Positions 35,095 through 45,504 of a stretch of 64,000 nucleotides of DNA are shown in pieces. The stretch is taken from NCBI GenBank assembly GCA_013350335.1, contig CM023540.1, positions 32,591,175-32,655,174 of the forward strand, given 5' to 3'. Origin of the DNA: Chimonanthus salicifolius (lineage: Eukaryota > Streptophyta > Magnoliopsida > Laurales > Calycanthaceae). Position 1 is the stretch's first letter. Each line of letters begins with the position of its first letter. The notes under the pieces were generated by a model. That model ran no database searches and was not told where the DNA came from. It saw nothing but the letters and a program-made list of their open reading frames with translations. Made by a program: the position numbers and the translations under genes.

Positions 35095-38000
35095 ATTTTG
35101 CTGGAGTTGAAATTAGAAATGCACTTGCTAGATTTGGAACCAGAAATTTTCTCTTTGGATGGCCAATAAAGTATTGGCATTCTTTGGGAGGCCAACTTAT
35201 ACCTTTATAAATGCACATCTACCCTTGATGATTGCTGTTGGCAGTTCTAAATGGTCGGACTACGGTTGATCCCGTGATAGAGAGAGAGAGAGAGATGGAG
35301 AGCATAGAAACGTCTTTTAAAACGTTTCAAAAAAGATTTTTTTAAATGCACAAGCTTAAAAAATCTTTAACCATTCAAGAAACCTTTAGCTCTACTCAGT
35401 GAAATCAGCCTCTGAGGATGACTAAGTTGTTCATACATGGAACTCAAAAAATATGAATAGGCCCAATGAAGTGGGGAAAAAACCTGCTTAATGCCAGGGT
35501 TTAAGGAAGCTTGTTTGTTGAGAGGCACCAAATGTAAAGGTAAAGAGCTTGAATTATTTGAAACTCTTTCCTCGTGATCGAGCTGAGCAATTTGGCTTTT
35601 CTTTAGTTCATCAACTTGATGCTGAACAACTGGCTTCAGAGATTCTAACTCATTGACAGCTTCCAATAGTTTCTAAGATTACAAAGGAAGAGTCAGAAGC
35701 AGTTTTCATAACTTTTTTCATATGATTCATCTGATGACAACTTCATGAGCCGAAGATAAATAATAAATACAATTGTACTCACCTTTCTAAAAGTGGTCTT
35801 TTCTTTTGGAAGCAAGATCTGGTAATCACGATGGAATGGTATAGTTTCGGACATTAAACTGTGACAATTTGAAGTGCAAGGATAAACATCATGACATTTC
35901 ACTCCCTTTAGCATGACTATGAGATTTAGGGGAAGGGATTCAGATAAATAATGAGAAGAACTGTTGAATTGGGATCCAAAATTGCAACTTTATTAAAATT
36001 ACATCAAGATGGTGCAATTGAAATGTATAACAAATTCATGGAGTGAGTGTTTGTGAAGGTTGCACCTTGTATACCATTGACATTCGGATCACTTGAATGT
36101 AGGCCAAGATCATTGATTTTTTTTATGACTAGGCCAACATCATTGATGAAGGTGGTACTTCTCACCCTCATCCACATGAAGACCTTCCCATCTCCTAATC
36201 GCCTCATGATTGGCAAGCAACCAAGGAGAACCGTAGAGATATGGCTCTAAGAGGCTGTTTGTCATTTTCCAGTTATGAAAAAATAAGCATGGAAAATGAT
36301 ACCTTTCTTTCTTCTTTTATGGAATGAGCTCTCTTTCAAGATCACAAGAAATGTAACATTTTCCACTCTCTCACTTTCAATAAAAATAAAGGTTGACGCA
36401 AACAGCCAGAACGTCAGGTTTTCACACCCGAAACGATGCCAGATCTTTTTTTTTCGAGCGGTAAAACGATGCCAGATTTCATAGCACTTATTGGATAGTG
36501 TGAATAGAACCCTAAATAGTTTTTTCCACAGAATTGCTACCCTTGAGGAAATAGACAAACAACCTCTAAGGGACCATGTAGAAAGGGGGTGGATGAAAAT
36601 CAAACTCTTCCAATCATCTTGTGGTTGTAATCTAGGGCCATGAAAAATTTTAGTCTAACAACAGGGGCGGATGAAAAATCAAGCCTTTCCAATAATCTTG
36701 GTGCTCTAATCTAGGGCAATGAAAATTTCTAGTCTGCAAGGGTTGAGACATTAATGGCCCTAAATCACAAGATTACAGACAATGGAAGGACATGTTTGTC
36801 AACCACCCCCTAACAGTCCCTAATACAGCTCCCACCTACTCGCTTGAACTACCATTGGAGCAGGTTGGCCACACCAGATCATATCATTCGATCACATGCA
36901 ATAAGAGACCAACTTGAAACCTATCCAACTGATACACTGACACCTACTGTTAAGTTTGAAACAACAAAGAAAATGCACTGACCACTACTGGATTCAAAAT
37001 TTGTAACACGAAAGAAAATGCATCACTCACTGTTGGATACCAAGTTGAAATGCCAAAGGAGATACACCATATGGAATTGTTTAACTTTGCATCCTTAAAA
37101 GCAAGGATCAATATGATTTGATCTAAGAGACACTTTGGCCACCCCCATCCTCATGGTCCCTTACATATCCCACCCAACTCCATGTATTGGACATTCACTA
37201 ACAAACCCCACAAGACAAGAAAAGGTGCAACCACATTCCTTGTACACTGTGTATGTGTGTTTCTCTCTGTGTTTGCGAGCATCCTCACATGGGAGAAAGG
37301 GTGAACCAAAAAAAAAAAAAAAATTGAGAACCTTTAGCTGGCTAAGTGAAGAAAACTAACAAAAAAGCAGTCAGCATGGCCATCATTATTCTTTCTTACC
37401 TCGAAAATCTTAGAAGTATAATGTATAGATCTATGAGATTCTTTTCCTCCCGATATATGCTTGCCTGGATGTATCAAACAAGGTTAGACTTGTAAGAGAA
37501 ATAGAGAATGCCCAAGAAACAAATTATATCAGAAATATTTCATCAAGTTAAAGATATTATTGGATGAAAATGTTGTTTATTTCCTGCTAAGAAATAATTA
37601 AAAAGGAAAAAGACTTTTTCCCTGTTATTACTTTTCAAAAAGATGCCTCTTCGAGAAGTAATTCACTATAGATGTCTTGGTTAACAAGAGAAGTTTGATA
37701 CAGATAAATCATTAGAACCTATCTGTTGAGCACAGTATTATACACTTCTGCTGCTAATAATAAGCCATGAAACGGAAGTAAAAAAAAAAAATTTAAGCTT
37801 GCAAATCAAAGGAAGCTCCAAAGTTGTAAAGCAAAAATTAAAACATTAAAGGGACAATCCCCATGGAGCAAAAATATTTACATATACAGAGACCAGACCT
37901 GTAGATCATCCTTCGTGAAACCATTAAAAAAGGGATCCCTTAACTTTATCCACATCAAATGAAGCTCTAATTGGAGAAGTATGCAAGGTTTTGTTCCCTA

Positions 38001-40009
38001 ATTTATATATTCAAAACTGGTGACACAAGGTATTGGCCTATCTATAATCAAGAAATTAAATCCTAGCTTCTATGATTAACTCAGCCACCACTAAAAGCAT
38101 AGCAACAAAAAAGGGCAGAGCCAAGGGCAGGCAAGGGTCATGCAGTGCAGCACTATCTCCACCACCCCACTTACACTTTCTTCTTCTTCATCATCTTCTC
38201 AATATGGACATACACATACTTTCCTTCTCGGTTAGACCCGTAGGTCCACAATTTATCATGTCCCCTTTAGCACATCAATCTCAGTCCTTTTATCATCTAA
38301 GGTTATTTTTAAATAATGTAAAATTCTAAGGAGAATTTCTACCAAACGGGACCTAAAGATGCCCCAAATAGAGAAGAAAATGAGGAACGATCATCTAAGA
38401 TGGTTTTGGCATGTCCTTAAATGTCCAAAAAATAGCTCTAACACAAAAACTTTTAAACTATGAGCTGTGAGCTGTGAGCTGTGAGGAGTAAGAAAAGGGT
38501 TAGACCCTTAAAAACTTGGATTGAGAGGTGTAAGAAGGGGATAGTTGAATGTGGAGTGATGGAAGATGTGGTCTTCGATGAGGAACAAATGGAAACTAAG
38601 GACTCAAAAAACTGACTCCATATAGATTGGGGAAGTGGCAAAATGATGATGAGGATGAATGATCACCAAGTTAAGGTAAAATGGTCAGAAGCGCACACTC
38701 CCACCAAATATGATTTCCAAGGACCTCAAGTCCCAATAATGCAACTAAGTATGTGATTAACCCACCATGTTCAAACAATGTTTCAAGATGATTGCAATTT
38801 TGGGATACCTTGCTACCAAAACCTAGGTCATTATAACCACATTACAAAGCGGACCATGTCATCATACCCTCCACACCCCCGCCCAATAAAAAAGGTGAAT
38901 TGCCGAGCAACAAAACCTTACCCTATACGGAAACAACATCCAAAAGAATCATAGCCACCAAACTTCCATCATCATATACATAGAGAAATTTTCGTGAACA
39001 ACACACTTTTAGCATTATATCGTAATCTGGTAAGAGACAATTTCCTATCTTTCAAGGTGTCTTAAAATAACCGCATTATTGGCACAACAAATGAATTGAA
39101 ATAAAATGAAATTTATTTATGTTTCTTCTTCAGAAGACAGTGCACAAGATCAAAATTAAGAATTTAACTCAAACCTCCAAAATTGATGATCATCCACACA
39201 CTAGAACATGGGATAGCCACTCCATGCCAAATGGCTGGCAGGTTGGAAATGCCTATGCTTCATTGGAATGCTTAAGGGCATGTTTTGAAGGCAACAAAAT
39301 GCTAAACATACCCAAGTTTTGTACCCTTAGTAGTATCCGGTGAAATGCAACTTTTTTAAACTCTAGAAATTTTAACCAATTCTAGCTTACCACGTCATTA
39401 GTATGAAAAGGGTACAACTCCATGTACATATAGCATCTCCCATTGAATTAAAACTCCCTTGGGAGAAGCCATATGCATAAGGAATTGTAGTCGTTTTATA
39501 CCCAGATGCTGATGTGGCTAATTGGTTGGAATTTTGAGAGCTCGAAAAGATATTGAATCATATCACGCAATATAAATATGCCAACACTTCCAGGGTATGC
39601 CTCGCATTTTACTAATCTTGATAGTGAGATCAACTCAAGAGGGGGTCAATTGAGTAGGGATCCGATACAATGAGAAATAAAACTAGAGGGGTGGGCTTCG
39701 TTTGGGTTGATCAAACTCTATTGACCCTATTGAGGAATCTTTTTATGAACCCTAATTGAACAATTGATCATAACAACCGGAATTTTGCGCTTAAAAAACA
39801 CAGACTATGGAGAATTGAAGTGACAATCATTTATATAATCTACAACAAAATTAATTGAATGAAAAACGATACAGAGACCGAAATGAAATCGAGACCTGCT
39901 TGAGAAGATTGGAAGCGATTCGGTAGTAGTAATGAAGGGACATCCGATTGTCTACATCAACCTTCTTGGCTAACTCGTTGATATTGATTGTCCGTTCCAT
40001 CGGTTTCAT
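27019..40009 (-). CDS. AMSH: AMSH-type ubiquitin thioesterase (MIT + JAMM deubiquitinase)
   Basis: Fourteen minus-strand exons: 39896-40009, 37400-37464, 35783-35858, 35484-35672, 34867-34973, 32515-32620, 32382-32428, 31277-31598, 31043-31132, 30895-30957, 29917-29991, 29772-29834, 27716-27768, 27019-27193. All have GT-AG borders and compatible phases, giving 514 aa, close to Arabidopsis AMSH1 and AMSH3. Residues 1-110 form the MIT domain (VDVDNRMSLHYYYRIA, YREEKNLIDLY, SETIPFHRDYQ). The catalytic JAMM zinc protease lies at 340-514 with E363, H418, H420, S428 and D431 ([20 protein letters not shown]). Such enzymes cut K63-linked (and K48) ubiquitin chains at ESCRT-III endosomes and act in vacuolar sorting and autophagy. 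MPN insert residues for K63 specificity are retained (CQTMNEEE, HYSYQ, GCQERGFHPHEE). The ATG at 40009 and another at 40000 are both possible. AMSH1 versus AMSH3 cannot be decided. Introns hold MITEs, microsatellites and a LINE relic. Confidence 0.95.
27911..28075. mobile_element. Small MITE in AMSH intron 13... tail side
   Basis: Lies in the intron between the exons at 29772 and 27768. The left end 'gctgtgtttgaatgaggaag' and the right end 'ctagagaatgcattcaaaca' are inverted complements over about 25 bp. The interior pairs further ('ggttctccaggggtaggaga' with 'tctcctagaggagg'). No coding capacity. Confidence 0.55.
33540..33670. repeat. Palindromic ATGTATGTA/TACGTACAT minisatellite in an AMSH intron
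   Basis: A unit of about 22 bp, 'catatgtatgtagttacgta', occurs about three times in tandem, with flanking degenerate 'acatatgtacacatg' motifs. Each unit is partly self-complementary. Confidence 0.7.
35054..35092. repeat. (GA)n microsatellite in an AMSH intron
   Basis: About 19 uninterrupted GA dinucleotides; a shorter GA run follows at 35278-35296. Confidence 0.9.
36248..36573. mobile_element. MITE-1 copy in an AMSH intron
   Basis: Starts 'ctaagaggctgtttgtcatt' and ends 'agacaaacaacctctaaggg', with the same body as the tandem copies at 793-1800. A few bases separate it from the next MITE. Confidence 0.7.
36577..36811. mobile_element. GGGGTGG-ended MITE (MITE-3) in an AMSH intron
   Basis: The left end 'gggggtggatgaaaatcaaa' and the right end 'gacatgtttgtcaaccaccc' are imperfect inverted complements. 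Both ends contain an inner 'gtaatctagggccat' / 'atggccctaaatcacaagat' pair. The left part is itself duplicated in tandem (about 36595-36650 and 36665-36735). Confidence 0.5.
38360..38660 (+). pseudogene. LINE reverse-transcriptase C-terminal relic in AMSH intron 1
   Basis: The plus strand reads KMRNDHLRWFWHV, then after decay and a GAGCTGT triplication, KTWIERCKKGIVECGVMED and DEEQMETKDSKN. This order (RNDHLRWFGHV ... KTW.E..KKD) is the C-terminal end of plant LINE-type reverse transcriptases. A 'gatgatgaggatgaatgatc' tail follows. Stops and frameshifts are present. It sits antisense to AMSH. Confidence 0.6.
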
Positions 40010-41199
40010 CTTCTCGTCTTCCGGCGAGTTCGTCGGATTCCGTCGGATCGTCGGCTTCCCAGCGAGATCAGGTGTCCTTTTTCTGCTGCTTCTTTTGGTA
40101 CTACGGAATTCGGGTAAGCGAGAAATCGAGAGGGGAATTTAAAAGACAAAAACTCCATCGCAATGTAATAAAGCCAGAACTTTCCTTACTCATTCTCTTG
40201 TAAGAGACACGTGGCGCTTTCCTAGAGTTCTTTCCCTGCCAAAGTAATATTAAAATATATTTTGGCCCAGATGGGACTCTTAATTGAAAAATATATTTTT
40301 TATCTGGGTGATCAAATGTTGTTTGCTTGAGAAATAGCATAAAAGTAAGAATTACGAAGATGCAATTGCATCGTATGGGGGATTGTTATTAATTTGAAAT
40401 TTATAGGTAATATTTACTTTACATGTTTAATTTTATATAAAAAAAAAAAAGTTGGAATCTAAGATATCTAGTCTATTCTTAGAAACTCAAATCAACTGAA
40501 TTATATTTGTACAAATGTTAAATGATGATGATTATTGTTAGTATTATTATTTGACATAGATCATAGCATATTATCATTGTTAGTGTGCATATGATATAAT
40601 ATTGGATAAGAAAGTCTTACTAACTTAAAATTTGTAAATATTTTAATTGAAGAGTTTAAGATTACTGACATATAATGATAACTTTTCATGTGAATCGATG
40701 ATTGTAAGGTACTAGCCATTTATATTTAATTGTTCGCTATTATTGTATTAAACCACATGACAATCAACATTATACTTTTGTTGGTTTTCTATCAATAATA
40801 ATCTTTATATATTTCTTTTTGTTGAATTTTTATACCACATTATTGTTCTTTTTGTCTACAAGTCTCTAAAAAGTCAAATTATCTTTTTATTCAATGTCCT
40901 TTCTCTTCTGTTGAAGTTTGGAATTCACTCTTAAACAAGTTTTGTGTGGTTTGGACCATGTCATCGTCGGTAGTTGAGTTATTTTTTGTTTGGGACATTA
41001 TTTTCCTTTGGTCTAAATACTCTTTGACATTTTTCTTTATTCGTCACATTTTGAAGCCTTTAGAGGAAATATAATAATAGGATCTCTAAAGATATGTTGA
41101 GTCCAGCGAGTCAATTGCAAGACGTGTATTCATCGTGGGTTGCCTCTTTATAAGAATTCACAAATATCTATATGTGAGACATTCTATGAGCATGGAAAG

Positions 41200-41350
41200 A
41201 GTATGTTGATCTTGTATGATCTTAAGGTGCTTTGGACTTTTTCTTTTTCAGTTTTTATTGCTTGTAGTTTTTTTCTCTTTTTTTTTTTTTTATATATATA
41301 TAGCTTCGGTGCCTCTTTTATATGTTAATATATGAATCATTTAAAAAAAA
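41200..41350 (+). mobile_element. 5'-truncated LINE (L1-like) 3' tail
   Basis: Ends 'cttcggtgcctcttttatat' then 'gttaatatatgaatcattt' and a poly-A run. This resembles the usual 3' UTR ending of plant L1 LINEs, and the minus-strand piece at 42125-42235 shares the layout. Confidence 0.4.
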
Positions 41351-42124
41351 AATCTTTATATTTTCTTTTCACATTCTCACTAATATACCATGTGTTATGT
41401 AAGATAATTGGTATCCACGTCTCTCTATCAAATGCTTCAATACTGGTTAAATGTTGTTGTCAATTTGTCGATCAATAACTATAAGCCACATTATTAATTT
41501 CTAGCTGACTTAATTACACTATTTAGATGAGAACTCTCTAAGGAGCCAGTGTGGCAATGGGTTCATCAGATTGACTCGATAAAATAATATTCCCTCTGTT
41601 CTAATTTAGTTATCTGATATACATTCTGAGACTATCGCAAAATAGTTGTCTGATATACCATTTTTATTCTCTCTATCTATCTACTCTTTGAGAGAAGTTC
41701 CTAAGCCTTTTGAGAGTCATTCCTTAAAAAAATCAAATTTTAAAAATGGGACAATTAAAATAAGACGAATAGAGTATTTTTTCCCTTTTAACTCTGGTCT
41801 AATTTTTTAAAAAGTGCCCAACTTAAAATCAATTTGAATTTCATTTTCCTCATCCCAATCCAAATCTTATAAAAAAAATGAAATAAATTATTAATGAAAA
41901 ATTAAAGAGAAAAAGCTTTCTACCCATTTGTGATTTTTTTACTATAGGTAATTGAGGTGATGGACTTGAATCAATAAGTATGAGATATATAAACCAAAAT
42001 ATTGGAGGAAAGAAAATGACAAATTTATATGAGCATTTTACAATTTGGGTGAACTCAAGTTACATTGAACTAAGATTAAAAGAAAAAAATATATATGACT
42101 AAGCTCAAATTTTCTTATATTGAG

Positions 42125-42235
42125 TCAAAGCAAATTTTTTATTTTTTTTGAATGGTTAATATATTAGTAAAAAAAGTACCAAAGGTGCAATTACATAAAA
42201 GAAGACAAAAAAAAAAGAAAAATACAACGACCCCG
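42125..42235 (-). mobile_element. 5'-truncated LINE (L1-like) 3' tail
   Basis: Forward 'tttttttgaatggttaatat' then 'attagtaaaaaaagtaccaa' then 'aggtgcaattacataaaa' is the reverse of a LINE tail with '...TTGCACCTTTGGTACTT...TTAACCATTC' plus a poly-A run. No coding part is left. Confidence 0.45.
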
Positions 42236-42776
42236 AAAAACTAGGTTACATACAAATTTTCATTGAAAAAGAATATAAGTTTGATGGGACTAACATAACT
42301 ACGACTTAATACATAGAATTTATCAAATCCATCTCTTGCTTGTAAACGAAATCAATAGTTCATCAATACATGTAGATAAAATTATTTGAGATCAACAATT
42401 ACACGTATGCAATAATAAATATAAATATTTATGACCGTCAAAACATGTATTGTCATATATGACTCTTCAAATATATTAGAAGAGTTTATATTTTAATATG
42501 TAGTTCATTAAAAAATGTTTATTTTTCTAACTCAAAAATTGTATTCACTTAAAATTATTATAAATATGTAAAGTTGTATTGTTCTTAAAAATGCAACTTC
42601 ATTGACCCAATGGTAATAACTTTTAATAGACTTATCCATGGTTATCATTAGTTTTATATGAAAATATACACTGTAATCATATGTTGAATATCTTGGCAGT
42701 CTTTTCTCATAATCAATGAAAACCATTGAAAGACTCAAAGAGAGAGAGTGAAATCCTCAACATATATTACTGGCTA

Positions 42777-43145
42777 CATGGGGGTGAAACTTGGGTCTGG
42801 TTTTGGCCCAAACCCGCATGACCCGACCCAAAAATAATGCGGATAGGATTATGAAAGTCGGGTCAACAGGTCGGATCAAGTTGAAAAGTCATAAACTCGC
42901 ATTGAATTCGAGTCGGGTTGAGTTGAGAGTTTTTTAAGTTAACCCGACCCGATCCGATCAAATCCAACTTGACCCGGTAAAAAGTAGGTTAAAGTAGGTT
43001 CAAAATGCGAGTCGGGTAGGATTTTGGGTTGAGTCGGGTTATAATTCGGGTCGAGTCAGATCAAGATGTCTGAGTCAAAAGTTCAGGTCAGGTCGAGTCG
43101 GGTTCCACATATTAGTAAAAGCCTGATCCAACCCGATTTAAGCCC
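42777..43145. mobile_element. GGGTCGG-type MITE (MITE-2) with a 9-bp flanking repeat
   Basis: TACTGGCTA flanks the element exactly on both sides (42768-42776 and 43146-43154). It starts 'catgggggtgaaacttgggt' and ends 'gatccaacccgatttaagcc', with imperfect inverted ends (GGGGTGAAACTTGGGT against GGGCTTAAATCGGGT). The target size is 9, or 8 plus one chance base, so Mutator-like or hAT-like origin are both possible. Best-preserved copy of this family. Confidence 0.8.
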
Positions 43146-43617
43146 TACTGGCTATTTGCCTGTATATATGATTTTATGTGACTAACATAGTCAATTGTTC
43201 AATGACTAGCAAAATGATGATAATGATACAACTAGGAGTATAAGAAAATAGTCTAACAATTAGATTTATATGGTGATTACTTGAAAGACTATGATATAAA
43301 CTATTTTTTAAGAATGCTTTTTCAAGCTTTTATTTAAACTGTAAAGTTATAAAAGAAAGGGTTGTAATATGATTTTATTAAATTTACTTTTATTGTTTTA
43401 CATCAAATTACTGAAAACTTCAAAAAGGAAAAAAAATATAACAGTAATAATAGGTGCCGTCAAGATTCAGCATACTCCTTGAATATGAAAAAATAATTAA
43501 TATTTAAGAATGATGTAATTAACTGGTATTTTATAAAAATGTACTAAAATAAATAATTATTCAAAACAGGACTGGTATTTTATAAAAATATACTAAAATA
43601 AATAATTAATCAAAACT

Positions 43618-43689
43618 GGGGTGTTGCGAGAATCGAACTCGCGACCTCTCGCACCCGAAGCGAGAATCATACCACTAGACCAAACACCC
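43618..43689 (-). tRNA. tRNA-Pro (anticodon CGG)
   Basis: A 72-nt gene on the minus strand with a full cloverleaf. The acceptor stem is GGGTGTT/AACACCC, the D arm GGTCTAGTGGTATGAT, the anticodon stem CTCGC/GCGAG with loop TTCGGGT (anticodon CGG), and the T arm GCGAG-TTCGATT-CTCGC. No intron. CCA is not encoded, as normal for a nuclear gene. A short poly-T stretch for Pol III termination is not obvious in the first bases downstream, which read 'agttttgatt'. It supplies the proline CCG codon. Confidence 0.95.
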
Positions 43690-44315
43690 ATTAACAATAC
43701 TTAGAAAAGCACATAAAATAAAACATACCTTTCTAAACACCCTTATAAGGTCATTTATCACTTTTATTCACTTGTTATTATTTATAATGATGTTGCTTAT
43801 TTAAAAACCAATAAAATATCTATTAATTCCTGTAATAAAAATGAACGACTGAGCAAAACCTCATTCACATAATTTTTCTTACCTTTGTATATTCATATTT
43901 ATTATGTCTTATATAAGACTCACTCGATGATAAATTTAAATTATAAATCACTTTTTCTCCTCTAAATTTAGGTGTAACTTTATTCAATGTTCATTTAGTA
44001 CATCTTCATTGTTGGATCAAATATTAAAATTAAAACATTTCAATAGTTTTTTAATATTAATTAATTAACACTTGAGATAATTTGATGGAATTCATTTTTC
44101 ACAATTTGTTAGCCTTTGTGATTAATATTCGATCATTCAATTCTCATCATCATAAAGTGGGTGGAGAGAGAAAGATTAAGTTATTTGATGTTGATTGCTA
44201 GTAGGTGGGACACTAAGGAGTGAGGCCCATAATTTAGGATTATAATTGTCTTTAATATATAATTCAAAAAATATATTATTTGAGTTAATTAATATATATT
44301 ATTATTTATTTATTT

Positions 44316-44479
44316 TTTTTTAATTTACGTGTAGGAAAATGCAGGAAACCCAACGTAAAACTCTCATGGGTGATACCCACTGTACTTGGAGCATACCAAG
44401 TGAGGTCATGGAGGCTCGAACTTGACATTTTCTATGAGGTGGGAGATTACTAGTTGAGCTATACCAACGTGGGCTAATT
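44316..44479 (-). mobile_element. SINE-A copy
   Basis: Forward 'aatttacgtgtaggaaaatg' then 'gggtgatacccactgtactt' then 'aggctcgaacttgacatttt' (box B reversed) then 'ctagttgagctatacca' (box A reversed), preceded by a poly-T run that is the element's A-tail. Confidence 0.75.
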
Positions 44480-45248
44480 TAAAATCGCTTAATTTTTGTA
44501 GTTGGTAAAAGGTGGTTCAATCAATATGATGGAGAAATTTTTTAGATTTATATTCAAACATAATTTTTTTAATGAACCTATTATAATGGTGCAAAAAATA
44601 AGCTCAGACATTATAATATAATTGACTGTTTTAAAAAGATTGAGTAATTATTTTACATAGAGAGATTGCACATTTATTATGAGTTAAGACACTTTATGAT
44701 TGTGTGAAGATAAATAAAAAATTTCATGAATAACATAATTTAAGAAAATCTTTTGTATACAGTTATTATAATTTTGTCATACGAGCTATAAAAAAACAAT
44801 AATCTATAATAATATTTTTTTAAAATATCATAACTATATGACTAAAAATATATCTTCTCATTTTTCTATTATTTTCTATATATTTCATGTCAAAATGTGT
44901 AACTCAGTTGACATGAGCAGGGTCTCCCTAGAGTTTCCAAAATTTCATACTTTACTGTGTAATGCTGCACCGAGTCCCGAGTCCCGAGTCCTGAGTGCTG
45001 AGTCCTGACTTCTTTCTTCTCCTCCCATTTCCTGTTTTTCCCACTCGAGTAGACCCTAATATCCAGACAGATTAGGGTTTCTGAGCTTCTCCCTGGCAAT
45101 TTCTCAAATCTCATCTTATTTGCTTCGCCCCGATACAAACCCAATCAAAACCTGATTCAATCCTGCTTTTTTCACCCAAAATTGCAATACTGATATATCA
45201 GGATCCCGCAAGCTCGTCTGATTTTCTCGTTTTCAATCCAGCAAAAAA

Positions 45249-45427
45249 GTAAGATCCTTTTTTTATCTGGTTTTATTGCGTTTGCATGTTCCTATTCTCT
45301 CTAACAATAATAATCGCAATAATAATCTCTATCATCTCCATTCCCAATTCCACCAATGCTCAATTTACTTCATTTCTGTTTTTTTTTTTCTTTCAGCTTT
45401 CGCATTTTTATTGTATCGATGGCATAA
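45249..45427 (+). promoter_or_regulatory. ZMAT2 5'-UTR intron and two-codon upstream ORF
   Basis: A likely 5'-UTR intron runs 45249-45396 (donor AAA|GTAAGA, acceptor TTTTTTTTCTTTCAG|C). The following exon carries an upstream ATG at 45419-45421 reading ATG GCA TAA, 78 bp before the main start. Such minimal upstream ORFs can lower translation of the main frame; that effect here is inference. Confidence 0.5.
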
Positions 45428-45504
45428 AGCAAGCGACTTTAGATTGGTTTGGAGGCAACAGAGTCATTGGTTCAATATCTCTTGTGATTACAATTACGAT
45501 CGAG

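Larger units (their letters stand above)
40010..45248. other. Spacer between the AMSH and ZMAT2 5' ends
   Basis: AMSH and ZMAT2 are divergent, 5.5 kb apart. The spacer holds both promoters, two LINE 3' tails, a MITE with target duplication (42777-43145), the tRNA-Pro gene (43618-43689) and a SINE-A (44316-44479). Near the ZMAT2 side lies a short 'gagtcccgagtcc' repeat (44970-45010). No further protein gene is seen. Confidence 0.6.
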
